A stretch of DNA of 30,204 nt from Zarea fungicola (GCA_900169235.1 FWCC01000487.1:1-30204), one strand, 5' to 3'. Counted from the stretch's first letter, positions 8,805 to 19,761 are shown. Numbers and translations are program-made. The notes: generated by a model not told the origin, from the letters alone.

Positions 8805-11800
8805 ATGGCGCAATCCAATGCAGATGGGCCGCTGGTAAAGCGCCAGAGGATTGCTGCTCCTCCCGCGAGCCACAAATCGCGTGCAAATGCGTCGCGCATC
8901 TTTGCTCCGTTCCGTGTAGGCATACACGCAACACCTCTGCTCAGGCAACTTTACTAATGGGCCAATTTTATAGACTGTCGGTCTGGTATCTCCGACCAGC
9001 GTCCCATTCACTTCAATACCCCTCGGAAAGACAACATTTCAGATCACAACATCGGTCGGCAAAGCGCTCCAGACCTATGACTTGAAGCGCGGTCTCAATC
9101 TCGTCTTCGTTACCCGACCCGAAACGCCGGCCGTAATCACCGCGACTTTTGCATGGAAAGAAAAAGTTTTTGCGGCATGGGGTGGAAGAGAAGACAGTAA
9201 AGTAAGCGGCATCTGGGTCTTCCAAAGAGGAAAAAGAGTTGCCGAGCTTGCGCTTCCCGATGACCTTGGGGAGCCCATCCAGCAGATCCTAGTGTTTGGA
9301 ACCTGGTTGATTGCCTGCGCCACGACAAGAGTCGAGGTGTTCAAGTCGGCAACCTTGGAGCATTACACTACCATTCACACAATGGCCGCTGCCGACAACG
9401 GAAACGAGATTACTGGCGGCGTAACCATGATGCCTACATTCTTGAACAAAATATTCGTCGGTCGCAAGGACGGATGGGTTGAGATTTGGAATGTGAGCAC
9501 CGGAAAGCTCATCTACACAACTCTCCCACCAGCTCCCGATACTGGGTCTGTCACATGCTTGGAGCCTAGCTCGGCGCTTTCTCTCCTCGCCATTGCCTAC
9601 TCGTCAGGCATTCTGGTCATTTCGAATGTGCTTACCGACAAGCCATTGCTTCAAATAGAGGCCGGTAATCCGTATGCACCAATTACTTGCATATCATTCC
9701 GCACCGATGGACTTGGAGCTGGTACGGATGGGCGCAAGGATGGAATCATGGCGACCGCAACTACTGCCACAGGCGATGTCACATTTTGGGATCTCAATGG
9801 TGGCGGCCGTGTCATGAGTGTCTTGCGAAGTGCCCACAACCCTCCCGCCCATGACGGATCTGCCGTTCGTGGAGGCATCAGCAAAATTGAATTCCTGGCC
9901 GGCCAGCCAGTTATTTTGACCAGTGGTCGTGACAATTCGCTAAAGTCATGGATTTTCGATGCCAGCCCATTCTCTCCTGTTCCCAGAGTCCTTCATTCAC
10001 GCAGCGGCCACGCTGGCCCTGTCAACTGCCTGACATTTTTGCCATCCGATTTTGACGGTGCCGAGGCCGGCAACAAGTGGCTTCTCAGTGGTGGACGAGA
10101 CAGAAGTCTCTGGGGCTGGAGTTTACGTCGTGATGGCCAAAGTGCGGAGCTCAGCCAGGGCAATATCAGGAAGAAGGCCAAGAAAGTTGGCATTCTTGCG
10201 ACCAATGCGACAACACACGGAATGACGACAACACTGGAAGACTTGAAGGCTCCGGAGATTACCTGTATCGCCACTTCCATTAATCGCGACGGTGGTCTCG
10301 GTGCACTGCCCGGCAAGCTACCCATTTGGCAAAAGGGAGCTGTTCAAAAGAATAGCACAGATGCCGAAGTGAGTGGCATGACTGGTTGGGAAAGCGTCGT
10401 GACGGCACACAAGGGGGATGCTTATGCGAGGACTTGGTTTTGGGGTCGCCGACGAGCTGGTCGATGGGCATTCCCTACGAGCGACGGCTCAAACGTTTCA
10501 ACAGTTACTATCAGCCCCTGTGGCACGTTTGCTGTTGTAGGATCTGAACAGGGTGGGCTGGACATGTACAATTTACAGTCTGGTATGCACCGTCAACGAT
10601 ATCCATCAAAATTGACACCTGCACAGGCGCGTCAAATGAAGGCCCAGCGATTGCGACAAGGAGATGAATCTGTCCTTTCAGCCACCACAAACAAAACCGA
10701 AAAAATTCTCCCTGGAACCGGCAAACACACACAGGCAATCACCGGTCTGATTGTTGATTCAATGAACAAATACGTGATATCGAGTGGATTGGATGGCAAA
10801 ATCAAGTTCTGGGATTTTCTCACTGGCACGCTCTTGGACCAGCTTGACTGGGCGCCAATGACGTTCCCAACACGCTGCCGATACCACCCGGGCAGCAATC
10901 TGCTCGCATTTTCGTGTGATGACCTGTCTGTGCGTGTTGTAGACATGGAGACAAAGCGAACTATAAGAGAGTTTTGGGGTCCGCAAGATGCCATCACCGA
11001 TCTGTGCTTTTCGACGGATGGCAGATGGATTATTGCTTCCTCAAAAGACTGCTTAGTACGCGTCTGGGATCTGCCAACTAGCCACTTAATTGACGCCATT
11101 CGCCTCAGCCGGCCGTGCAGTGCCATCGCCATGTCCGCGACGGGAGAGTATCTGGCGGCGACGATCGATAATGAACCAGGTGTAGCATTGTGGACAAACA
11201 AGGCGTTGTTCAAGCATGTACCGACACGACAGATCTCAGAAAAAGAAATCAGTCTGCTGCAAGGCCCTACTGCATCCGGAGAGGGTAACGAGGGTACTCT
11301 GGAAGGTGCGTTTGAGGATGAAGAGGAGGACGCCGACGCAGATTTGGTTGCGCCTACGGTGGACCAGCTAAGCTCTGATATGACGACACTCAGTCTTGTA
11401 CCCAGGAGTAAATGGCAGACCCTTTTGCATCTGGATCTCATTAAGGAGCGTAACAAGCCGAAGGAAGCGCCAAAGGCACCAGAGAAGGCACCGTTTTTCC
11501 TACCTTCTGCTGGCAACAACCAAGCCCTTGCAGAGAAGAAGAAGCAAGATGGGAATGAAGACAGTTCGGGTTCTCGAATTACAAAGCTTGAGCAAGGTCG
11601 ACTCGAGGAGGCCTTTAGCTCTAAGCTTCGTGTTGGTGCAGAGAGTGGGAACTGTGAGTTATACGCGAAGTCTAGAACAAGGTGGAGAAATCTTTACTGA
11701 CATCTGACAGACGAGGAGTTTATCGAACACCTGAAAGGCCTATCGCCGTCAAGTGCGGACTTGGAACTTCGGTCATTGTCCATCGGCACTGGAAGCGACG

Positions 11801-12051
11801 ACAGGAATGAGCTGCTGCACTTCATACGCGCCTTGACACATAGGCTAACGTTGCGCCGTGACTACGAGCTTAACCAGGCTTGGATGACTGTATTTTTACG
11901 ACTTCATTTTGACCTTGTTCTGGGCAGTGCATCTTTACTATCAGCTCTCCAAGAGTGGAAGACGCAGCAAGAGCAGGAGGGTAGCCGTCTGAATGAGTTG
12001 GTTGGATATTGTGGTGGCGTTGTAACTTTCCTTCGAAGCCCAAGAACTTAG
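8805..12051 (+). CDS. UTP21: U3 snoRNP/SSU processome WD40 protein Utp21
   Basis: Utp21 is a component of the UTP-B module of the small-subunit processome, which acts in the nucleolus on pre-18S rRNA. The model is join(8805..8915,8974..11653,11711..12051), 1043 aa. Exon 1 starts in a good context (CACCATGG) and encodes the conserved N-terminal KRQRIA and SRIFAPFR. Exon 2 resumes with TVGLVSPTSVPFTSIPLGKT, then about 2.5 kb of WD40 repeats with recognisable GHAGPVNCLTF, SGGRDRSLWGWSL, QAITGLIVDSMNKYVISSG, GKIKFWDF and DCLVRVWDL blades. The C-terminal Utp21 domain runs across the second junction: a donor GTGAGT after GAESGN leads into EEFIEHLKGLSPSSADLELR and ends VGYCGGVVTFLRSPRT. Introns are 58 and 57 nt. 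It is slightly longer than the yeast protein (about 940 aa). It lies 372 bp upstream of NCL1 on the same strand but is a separate gene. Confidence 0.96.
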
Positions 12052-12129
12052 AGCAGGGCATTTACGAGCATTTATTCTTTGCATATATAAAGTATTTTAT
12101 CTCAAAATTTATTGCCTTGTTTTCTGTAT

Positions 12130-12184
12130 CCCCCCCCCTTTCTTTCTTTTCCTTTCTTACTTTCTTTTTTCTGTTTTCTCCCTG
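12130..12184 (+). repeat. Polypyrimidine (CT) tract
   Basis: About 55 nearly pure pyrimidine bases: a run of C followed by TTTC-type repeats. It lies between UTP21 and NCL1. In filamentous fungi such CT blocks often sit near transcription starts, so it may belong to the NCL1 promoter, but this is inference. Confidence 0.6.
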
Positions 12185-12364
12185 CCATCGGAAAGAACAT
12201 GAAGTCTCTGGCGCATAAATAGCAACGGATTTTGTGTGGAGCACTGTAACTGCGACAAGGTTTCCCCCGACAGCGCTAAGCCACTCGCAGCGAGCCACTA
12301 AAGCGAGCGCCCTGCAGGTTGCAACACAACCGTTCGCGGGGCAGTTTTTTTTTTCGGCGTCTGG

Positions 12365-12372
12365 AAATTTTC
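12365..12372 (+). promoter_or_regulatory. AAATTTTC element upstream of NCL1
   Basis: AAATTTTC lies about 52-60 bp before the NCL1 start and matches the element upstream of UTP21 at 8713-8720. Both genes act in ribosome or tRNA maturation, so a shared regulator is possible but unproven. Confidence 0.3.
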
Positions 12373-12423
12373 TTAGCTCAGAAATACTGAGCCAGCTTCA
12401 CGATACATCAACAATCAGTGAAA

Positions 12424-15141
12424 ATGGGTAGAAAGTCTTTTAGAGTGAGGAAACAAAACCGTACAGTGCCTCAATTGGCCAAGAGAACTAACCATGCACA
12501 CTCAATATAGGGAAAGAACAAGCGCGGTGGAGGCGGCGGCGGTCGTGGTGGTGGCCAGGATCGTGGTAGCTCTTGGCGTGACTATCCTGCTCTGAAGAAG
12601 GAAAACGAAAAGCTCGAAAAATTTTACAACACGCTGCTACAGTTCCCTGATGAGGAAAGAGTACAGTTCTGGGACGCTTTGAAGCGAGAGCTTCCCAACA
12701 GTTTCCGCTTCTGCGGCTCCAAGGGGTACGTACTAAGTCAAGGACTGCAAAATAGTCTTTGCGCTTTTACCGCTGAGGTTGTCGCATGCTGTCAGAATGG
12801 CTAATTTGGGTTTCGCAGTCACGCCCTTGCCGTCAAGAGACTTCTACGAACGAGATATATCCCAGAAATCACCAAGATTGAGCACCAGGACGGCCGACCC
12901 GTCGAGCCTCCCATGCCTGTTCCATGGTACCCCGACGAGCTCGCCTGGTGGATGACTACACCAAAGAATGTCGTTCGCAAGTTCCCGCCCTTTTCTGCCT
13001 TCCAAAAGTTCCTCGTCTCCGAAACCAGTGTTGGCAACATCAGTCGCCAGGAAGTCGTTTCCATGATCCCTCCTCTGGTCATGGATCTCAAGCCAGGCAT
13101 GACTGTTCTCGACATGTGCGCCGCACCCGGAAGCAAGTCCGCCCAGCTGCTGGAAATGATACACGTGGGAGAGGAGTCCCGCGTGCGCAAGGTTCTGAGA
13201 CAGTTTGCCCAAGATGATGGCCTCGTCCTTGGCGAGGAGACCAAGGACGAGCTCGAGGCGGACCTCGAGGCGGATCCGTCCGACTCTGGCCGCGCCACCG
13301 GCCTGCTCATTGCCAACGATGCCGACTACAAGCGTGGACACATGCTTGTGCATCAGCTTAAGCGTCTCTCCTCTCCTAACCTCCTTGTGACTAACCACGA
13401 TGCGACTCAGTTCCCTTCCATCAAGCTCCCCCCTTCACCAAATACACCCAACAAGCCAAACTATTTGAAATTTGACCGCATCCTGGCCGATGTTCCCTGC
13501 TCCGGAGATGGGACCCTTCGTAAGAATGCGAACCTGTGGAAGGATTGGCAGCCCGGCAGTGCTCTAGGACTACATGCCACTCAGATCCGAATTCTCGTTC
13601 GTGCCCTGCAGCTCCTCAAGGTCGGTGGACGTGTTGTCTACTCTACCTGCAGTATGAACCCGGTCGAGAACGAATCCGTCATTGCGGCCGCGATTGAACG
13701 CTGTGGCGGCCCCGAAAGCGTTGAGATTCTGGATTGCAGCGACAAGCTGCCTGGCCTGCAGCGCTTCCCTGGTATGAAGGACTGGAAGATTATGGACAAG
13801 GGCAACCGAATCTGGGGTAGCTGGGAGGAGGTGGAAGCCTTTTCCAAGGAATACGAGGGTGCTATCCCTGGCCGAGTCGCGGAGACCATGTTCCCCCCAC
13901 GGGAAGGCTCTGTCTCCCACGGTCTGCCTCTGGAGCGCTGCATGCGAGTCTACTCTCATCTCCAGGATACTGGCGGATTTTTCATCACGGTCCTTGAGAA
14001 GAAATCTGACTTCAAGGCCAAGAACGAGAACGTCCGCAAAGCTACCGCAGCTCCTACCAATAGTGGTGAACAGACCCCTGCAGCAGAGACTGAGGCTGTC
14101 GAGGCCGAGGCTATTGAGATTGAAGATCTTCAGGCAGAAGCTACTGCTGGTACGCCAGCCAAGAACGAGGCTGCCGTCGAGAAGCCAGCCGAGGCTGCTA
14201 CCGTGGATGTCGAGATGGAGGAGGCTAATGGAACTTCCAACAAGCGGCCACTAGAAGAAGACTCGACAGATGGCGATGCAATCAACAAAAAAGTAAAGAC
14301 TGAAGTTGACTCCTCTGCAACTCCCACTCCTGCAGCTACCACACCAGCTGCGCCTAAGCCGGACCCAACGCACAAACAAAAGAAGCAAGGCCCCGTTGAG
14401 GAGCCATTCAAATATCTTGATCCTGCTCACCCTACAATCCAGAATATTATCGATTTCTACAAGCTCTCATCCCGATTCCCCACCAATCGCTACATGGTGC
14501 GCAATGAGATGGGCGAGCCGGCTAAGGCCATCTACTACACTACGGCGCTGACTCGCGACATCCTGACGGAGAACGAGGGCCGTGGTATCAAGATTATTCA
14601 CGGCGGTGTCCGCATGTTCATGAAGCAGGACGCGCCGTCGGCCGAAGTGTGTAGATGGCGAATTCAGTCCGAAGGCATGCCTATCCTGCAAGGGTATGTG
14701 GGCGAGCCACGCGTGATTCGCCTGCGTAACAAAGAGACGCTGCGCAAACTGCTTATTGAGATGTTTCCGAAGATCAACGAGGATGCATGGAAGGGCTTTG
14801 ACGAGATTGGTGAGCGCGTGCGCGACGTCGGCATGGGTTGCTGTGTGCTACGGGTCGAACCCGACGGTACTGACCCGGATTTCAGTGAGGCCATGGCACT
14901 GCCATTGTGGAAGAGCATTCACTCGCTCAACCTTATGCTGCCAAAGGAGGACCGCGCTGCCATGCTGCTTCGCATCTTCAACGACACGACCCCACTGATT
15001 AATATTGCGCAGCTCAACAAGGCCAAGATCGCTAACCAGCCTGATGAGAAGTCTAAGACTATTACCGAGGGTGTTGATGCTGCGGTTAACGTTGACGATC
15101 TGGAGAATGCGGATGTGGAGGACTTGCCCAGCCCTGAATAG
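12424..15141 (+). CDS. NCL1: tRNA (cytosine-5) methyltransferase Ncl1/Trm4 (NSUN2 family)
   Basis: The enzyme methylates C5 of cytosines in tRNA using S-adenosylmethionine and acts mainly in the nucleus. The model is join(12424..12444,12511..12725,12819..15141), 852 aa. Exon 1 gives only MGRKSFR; the donor GTGAGG is in phase 0, a CTAAC branch precedes the acceptor, and exon 2 continues GKNKRGGGGGGRGGGQDRG, an RGG-like basic start. Exon 3 resumes with HALAVKRLL. The SAM motif DMCAAPGSK is at about 177-185. The release cysteine is in DVPCSGDGT (Cys306) and the nucleophile in YSTCSMNPVENE (Cys356). Residues about 485-605 are an Ala/Glu/Pro-rich linker with a likely bipartite nuclear signal (KRP...NKKVK, about 554-572), followed by the fungal C-terminal domain starting near EEPFKYLDPAHPTIQNIIDF. 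It is longer than yeast Ncl1 (684 aa) because of the linker. Introns are 66 and 93 nt. It converges on MTG2. Confidence 0.96.
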
Positions 15142-15752
15142 GTAACGAGGGAAGATGCTGCCTCTTCGCCGCCGTGTCTTTCGGCGCCGCTGGGTGCTTT
15201 TAAACAAGAGGAAAAGAAATCTGACCCATTGGAAGAGGAAAGAAAGTGGTTAGAGCGAAACTGTGGAACTTTGTAACGGTTTTTTAATCTGGGATCTTGC
15301 AGTTTTGTATTTTTGCTTACGTGGAGGAATTATACAAGGGACTCCCTCGCTAATTATTGACGTAAGGATATGGAGTAAAGAAGAAAACGTTTCAGAATTA
15401 ATATCGTTTTCAGAGCCGGCAGTGTTGTAAAATTTTTGCCGAACGGAACCTCCGTTGTTGCATGACTGCAGCACTGAAGTTTAGGCTCCGGCGGGCACAG
15501 CATTCGCATCTCTTGATCCTGTACCATGCAAGGCTTGCAGAGGCTTGCATTTGCTTTCGGTGTCACTGACGGACACGGGGATAATGACTACACTCTGGTA
15601 AAGAAAAAAATATTCCATTTATCTCGAATTATTACAGAATACAGAATGTTGTACATATGTCAGTGTTACATGGAGAAATATACATTGTCATGTTCCTGAA
15701 CATGACTGCCTAGTGGTACAAGTTGCAAAGGTGGCATTTGGAGCTGAACGAA
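15142..15752. other. Convergent NCL1/MTG2 3' region
   Basis: About 610 bp between two stop codons facing each other. It should hold both 3' UTRs and poly(A) sites. The sequence is AT-rich with T runs; no frame looks coding. Confidence 0.6.
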
Positions 15753-17741
15753 TCATTCGGCCAAGAGACCAACGGTCCAATGGACAATTCGATCGACACC
15801 TTGGCTCTTGATGGCACTAATGGGAATGGCTGTGACCCTTTTCGTCCAACCCCCGTCGATACCGCTGGGATGGGGTTCTGTGCCTCCCGTGACAGCATCT
15901 AGATAGGCCTTGAGCGCCTTGAAGTTTTCGCGCGTCTCGGGCAGGTCTGCTTTTGTGCCGATGACAAACCACGGTTTACCAGCAGTGTGCATGGTCGGCG
16001 TCATGTTCTTGGCGTCCATCTCGCTGCCGTCACTGCCGTTGCCAGATTCTGCAAGGTTCATCAAGTTGACGGTGCCCTGAAACGCATCAGGGCCATCATC
16101 CCAGATAATCGCAGCACGTGAGCGCTCCTCCTCGTCTCGCATCTCCGCGTAGAGGGCGACTTCGCGCCACAGTGCCTTGAGGGCTGCGACGGCATTCCCC
16201 GCCGAGAGATCAACCACAAAGGCTAAGACGCCAGCTCGCTCGACGTGGCGCAAAAATGCAATACCAAGACCCTTGTCGAGATGGGCACCTTCGATGAGAC
16301 CAGGAATATCGGCAACGGAAAAGCGCGTGCGCGGGTCGGCGGGTGCGTCCTCTGGGTCGTGCGGGCTGCCCAGTGGAACAGCAGGGAGTGGGCGCGTGGT
16401 CGGTATCACAGGGCGGCCAGAGTATTTATCAAGGACGACAGTGCCAATGTTGGGCTGGAGCGTGGTAAAGGCCCAGCTGCCGACGCGGGTGCGACTGTTG
16501 GTGATGGCGCGGAGGAGCGTGCTCTTGCCAGCATTGGGAAGGCCAACGAGACCAACGTCGGCGAGCAGCTTGAGCTCGAGGGAGATGGACATGGTGACAG
16601 CCTCGTCACCTTTGGTGGCAAAGACGGGACGGGGATGGTCGCGGGAGCTAAAATGCGTGTTGCCGAGGCCACCAATGCCGCCGGTAGCGAGTAGTATAGG
16701 CTGGGGAGTGGGCCGCGAAAGGTCGAGGTATATAGGCGCGGGAGGTTGCTGCAGGAGGCGAGTGCGTCTGGGTAGGCTGGGAAACTCGGCCGACTTCATA
16801 TCATTCTTGGACATGCCGGGGTAAAGCAGCCATTTGTGCCGCTGGGGGTCTTCAATCTCATCTTCCTCCAGTTCTTCTTCTTCTACTCGTTGCTCGTATC
16901 TCGCTACCCGTGCATGTGATCGACGACTCATGTTCTCCTCCCATTCTTCTGCCTCGTCCATTTCATCTTCTGGGTCATTTTCGGGCAGGAGCCCTTCCTC
17001 TTGTAGCTGCTCCAGTCTCTGTTTCTCTAGCTTCCTTTGGCGTCGCCGTTCGTCTTCCATCTCAATCTCTCGGCGCCTCCTGGCTTTGACAGCAGCTCGA
17101 TACTCCTTGATGCTCATGGCCTCTTCGGCCGTAGGGTCATGGCGTTCCAACTCGCGGACAATGGTGCCTACGGGTACAGTGATTATGATGTCATCGCCTC
17201 GTGTACCGCTCTTTGCGCTGCCCTGGCCGTGCTTACCGCGACCTGCGCGAATGAAGCGTCGGCGGGCAATCTTGTGCAATGATGTTTCACCGTGGGCAGC
17301 CTGGATGTAGATGTTTCCTCCAGCACCACCATCGCCGCCGTTGGGAGGGCCGTCTGGCAAATAAGCTTCACGCAGGAATGACACGCAGCCATGACCTCCA
17401 CGACCGGCATACAGAGTGAGCTCCGCTCTATCTGCAAAGGTTGGGGCGGCGTAGTCATCAGGGGCAGGGTTGAGACGTGATTCAGGGAGGTGATTGACAG
17501 TTGATGTCGTACCACTTGGGCTATCACTGGCAGTCCATCGTCGCTGTGAGAGAATGCAACCCACTGTTCTAGAGCGGCATAGAGGGCGCGAAGCCGTTTT
17601 TGTGAGGGCCGGCACTGTATAGTAGCTAGCAGTACGAGCAGGGCTGCGTTGAATTAGAGACGGGTACAGAAACGGGACAAGAGTCGACGTCACAAGCCCA
17701 CCAGCTGGCGTGCGTCGGTGAGCAGCAACGACGGCAGCCAT
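15753..17741 (-). CDS. MTG2: Mitochondrial Obg-family GTPase Mtg2
   Basis: This is an Obg/CgtA-type GTPase needed for mitochondrial large ribosomal subunit assembly. It is a single exon of 662 aa. The N terminus (residues 1-75) is rich in Arg, Ser, Thr and Ala with almost no acidic residues, as expected for a mitochondrial presequence. The glycine-rich Obg domain starts at FADRAELTLYAGRGGHGCVS (about 102-121) and resumes at LLATGGIGGLGNTHFSSRDH (about 350-369). Between the two parts, residues about 201-308 form a highly charged insertion rich in Arg and Glu, probably coiled coil. GTPase motifs are G1 GLPNAGKST (400-408), G2 in TTLQP (426-430), G3 DIPGLIEGA (478-486), G4 TKAD (596-599) and G5-like ISA (641-643). 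G4 has Thr in place of the usual Asn of NKxD, and there is a second insertion of about 30 residues between G2 and G3. It is larger than yeast Mtg2 (about 520 aa), mostly through the insertions. Confidence 0.95.
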   Translation of the reverse strand: MAAVVAAHRRTPAGGLVTSTLVPFLYPSLIQRSPARTASYYTVPALTKTASRPLCRSRTVGCILSQRRWTASDSPSGTTSTVNHLPESRLNPAPDDYAAPTFADRAELTLYAGRGGHGCVSFLREAYLPDGPPNGGDGGAGGNIYIQAAHGETSLHKIARRRFIRAGRGKHGQGSAKSGTRGDDIIITVPVGTIVRELERHDPTAEEAMSIKEYRAAVKARRRREIEMEDERRRQRKLEKQRLEQLQEEGLLPENDPEDEMDEAEEWEENMSRRSHARVARYEQRVEEEELEEDEIEDPQRHKWLLYPGMSKNDMKSAEFPSLPRRTRLLQQPPAPIYLDLSRPTPQPILLATGGIGGLGNTHFSSRDHPRPVFATKGDEAVTMSISLELKLLADVGLVGLPNAGKSTLLRAITNSRTRVGSWAFTTLQPNIGTVVLDKYSGRPVIPTTRPLPAVPLGSPHDPEDAPADPRTRFSVADIPGLIEGAHLDKGLGIAFLRHVERAGVLAFVVDLSAGNAVAALKALWREVALYAEMRDEEERSRAAIIWDDGPDAFQGTVNLMNLAESGNGSDGSEMDAKNMTPTMHTAGKPWFVIGTKADLPETRENFKALKAYLDAVTGGTEPHPSGIDGGWTKRVTAIPISAIKSQGVDRIVHWTVGLLAE

Positions 17742-18001
17742 TGGGGAATTGATTCAGCTGATTGCAGCTGAAACAATTGGCGAATGGAACAGCTGCATCG
17801 GCTAGGCCGGCCGGACAGACTGGGAAGCGGGATATGTAACGGGGTCGGCCTTTGAATGAGCTTGTTGCAAAGCTATGGAGAGTGGTCCTTTTTTTTTTTT
17901 CCTACATGTCGTTGACGCATTGATGCCCGATAAGATTAGTTAGCGGCAGACAGCCACCCAGCGTGTGGGTGGGTTTTTGGGGGCTCCAATTACTGGGCTG
18001 T

Positions 18002-18030
18002 CAGCGCATCATCCGGCTGATGATGAGCTG
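18002..18030. repeat. Imperfect inverted repeat with CATCATC/GATGATG arms
   Basis: catcatc (18007-18013) and gatgatg (18019-18025) flank a 5-nt loop. After one mismatch the pairing continues with cagc (18002-18005) and gctg (18027-18030), giving 11 paired bases. It lies about 260 bp upstream of the MTG2 start codon. A dimeric transcription factor site is possible; no identity can be given. Confidence 0.45.
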
Positions 18031-19342
18031 GGGAACATGGGCTGTAAAGACAGCTACTGGTAGCTGCATGGGCAGAATTTCAGTGAGGGCTACTTAATAC
18101 TAATAATACCAAAGTAAACACGCTAAACTTTCCTTTTTCTTCAAGTAGTTATCATTTTAGAAGCGGAAGAGATACGGCTGGATCAATGGCGGCGTGTCTA
18201 CCTTGCTATTACAGAGTTGAATGTCCGGTGAAGGTTCCAGGCGGCTTATGTAAACAGGGTGCTTTTGAAGGGTAGTACCAGTAGCCTCTCCAACTGCGTT
18301 GCACTTCTCCAGGATACTCAGTTTGGTGCTCTGTGGGACAGTGCTGTCAAATCAACCCGGGTGATATAATCTTGATAAACTCGCTGGTAAGCCAACTGCT
18401 AAAGTAGTACCTAACGCTTTTGTACTCCTTGTCAAGCATTGTGGTTACTGTTATGACCTACAAGCGGCTTTGACATGTTGCGCAGTTACACCGCATCATC
18501 GGAACCCGGCTTGCGGCAGATCAATCAAGACACCAAGCAGCGTGCATACCTCTGTAGGAGAGTAATAATAAGAGAGATATGATTCGGACATAGGTAGTCT
18601 CTGGGCCGTACCTGGACCTCTTGCCACCGCCGGGGCGGATATGTGTAACCTCCAACAGCGACATTCTCCATCGCATCCCAACCTAAACTCAAGGTCAGCA
18701 TGCTTGTGCAACTACGCCAGACTTGCAAAGTACATCATCACCAACGAGTCACCCTCCAAAAGCGACGTAAACCCATTCCCAGCGTTCGTTTTTGTTGCCG
18801 TCCACGGTGTATCATCCCCAGAGTGGGCCATTCTGCGCTGTCAGTCAGGTGCCTGATGCCACCCAAGTGAATTCCACCGCCACGCACTATTCGCCAGCAA
18901 TGTCGCCCACCCCCATACTCCTTTCTCCACGTTGCATGATATATGCTGCTTCCGGGCCATTGTTTAGAGCCAAGCAAAAAAGCTTTCTAGACCGGGTTTG
19001 GTGGCTCTTGTTAGCATCCGCCACTCAGGTTCTATACTCGCACACCATCCAGATGGGGGTTCCCTTGGGCAAAGGGCCTTGCCATTCCTCTACCTTGACC
19101 ACAAGCCCTTGCCGACCTAGAATGGTCGTGGTGTCTGCATCGCATGTCTTTTCTTCTTTGCATAGAAAAACGGGCATGCTATTCACAGCCAAGTTCCCCA
19201 TAAAGTGCAAGCCACGGGCTTCTCGTAACTTGGTGCTTCCCCACGCACCTCGCCTCCCTTTGAGAATGTGCCTGATTGTGTGTAAATATGCATGCACATT
19301 CACCCACTCTAGACCGTTGCATGGGGTATAATAGCCCAACCT

Positions 19343-19400
19343 CCGCCCAAGACTCCCCGTCTCCCTCCCCCCCCTTTCCCGCTCTCGCCTTTGTTCTCAT
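19343..19400 (+). promoter_or_regulatory. CT-rich promoter block
   Basis: A pyrimidine-rich plus-strand block with a run of C, about 390-450 bp upstream of the ATG at 19792 and just after a TATAATA sequence near 19327. In filamentous fungi CT-rich blocks commonly precede transcription starts. If it does so here, the 5' UTR would be several hundred bases long. Confidence 0.35.
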
Positions 19401-19736
19401 TCCGATACTTGTTCCATTCTGAATTTCCTTTTGTTCTCTCGCAGCTCTGTACCTGTTCTTTGGTACACAGCGTCTGCCAAAGCGTCACTACTGTCGGAAT
19501 TGCCCTGTGGTAGCCGTTGGGGGCGGTTTGGCATTTATGCTTGTTTTTGGAGCAAAGCGTTTATTTAGAAGCACTGTCTTCTCGCCCTCTAACTTTCTTG
19601 TCTCTGTACTTCCTGCCTCTGTACTTCCTTAAAGGCATCTATCCAGCCGCTACGAAGCAACACGAAACTGCAACCTCGATTCAAGTTTGAAAAAGCAAAT
19701 CTGCATTCGTAATCTACGCCCATCCTTTTTTTTCGT

Positions 19737-19761
19737 GAGAAGAAGAGAAGAAGAGAAGAAA
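19737..19761 (+). repeat. GA-rich microsatellite in the 5' leader
   Basis: Repeats of gagaa and gaa fill about 25 bases ending 30 bp before the start codon at 19792. It probably lies in the 5' UTR of the unknown gene. Confidence 0.6.

Larger units (their letters stand above)
12052..12423. other. Short UTP21-NCL1 intergenic region
   Basis: This contains the UTP21 3' end and the NCL1 promoter. A T-rich polypyrimidine tract at 12130-12184 is followed by GC-rich sequence, a run of T near 12346 and an AAATTTTC element at 12365-12372. No gene is seen. Confidence 0.6.

Noticed and set aside
10632..11519. 295-codon minus-strand frame opposite UTP21
   Set aside because: It is a shadow of the conserved WD40 and Utp21 coding sequence on the other strand.
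16177..16824. 215-codon plus-strand frame opposite MTG2
   Set aside because: It lies entirely antisense to the conserved GTPase domain; its length follows from the GC-rich codon use of MTG2.
18792..19331. 179-codon plus-strand frame before the unknown gene
   Set aside because: The first codon is TTG, the composition is random, and it lies in a region with TATA-like and CT-rich promoter sequence.
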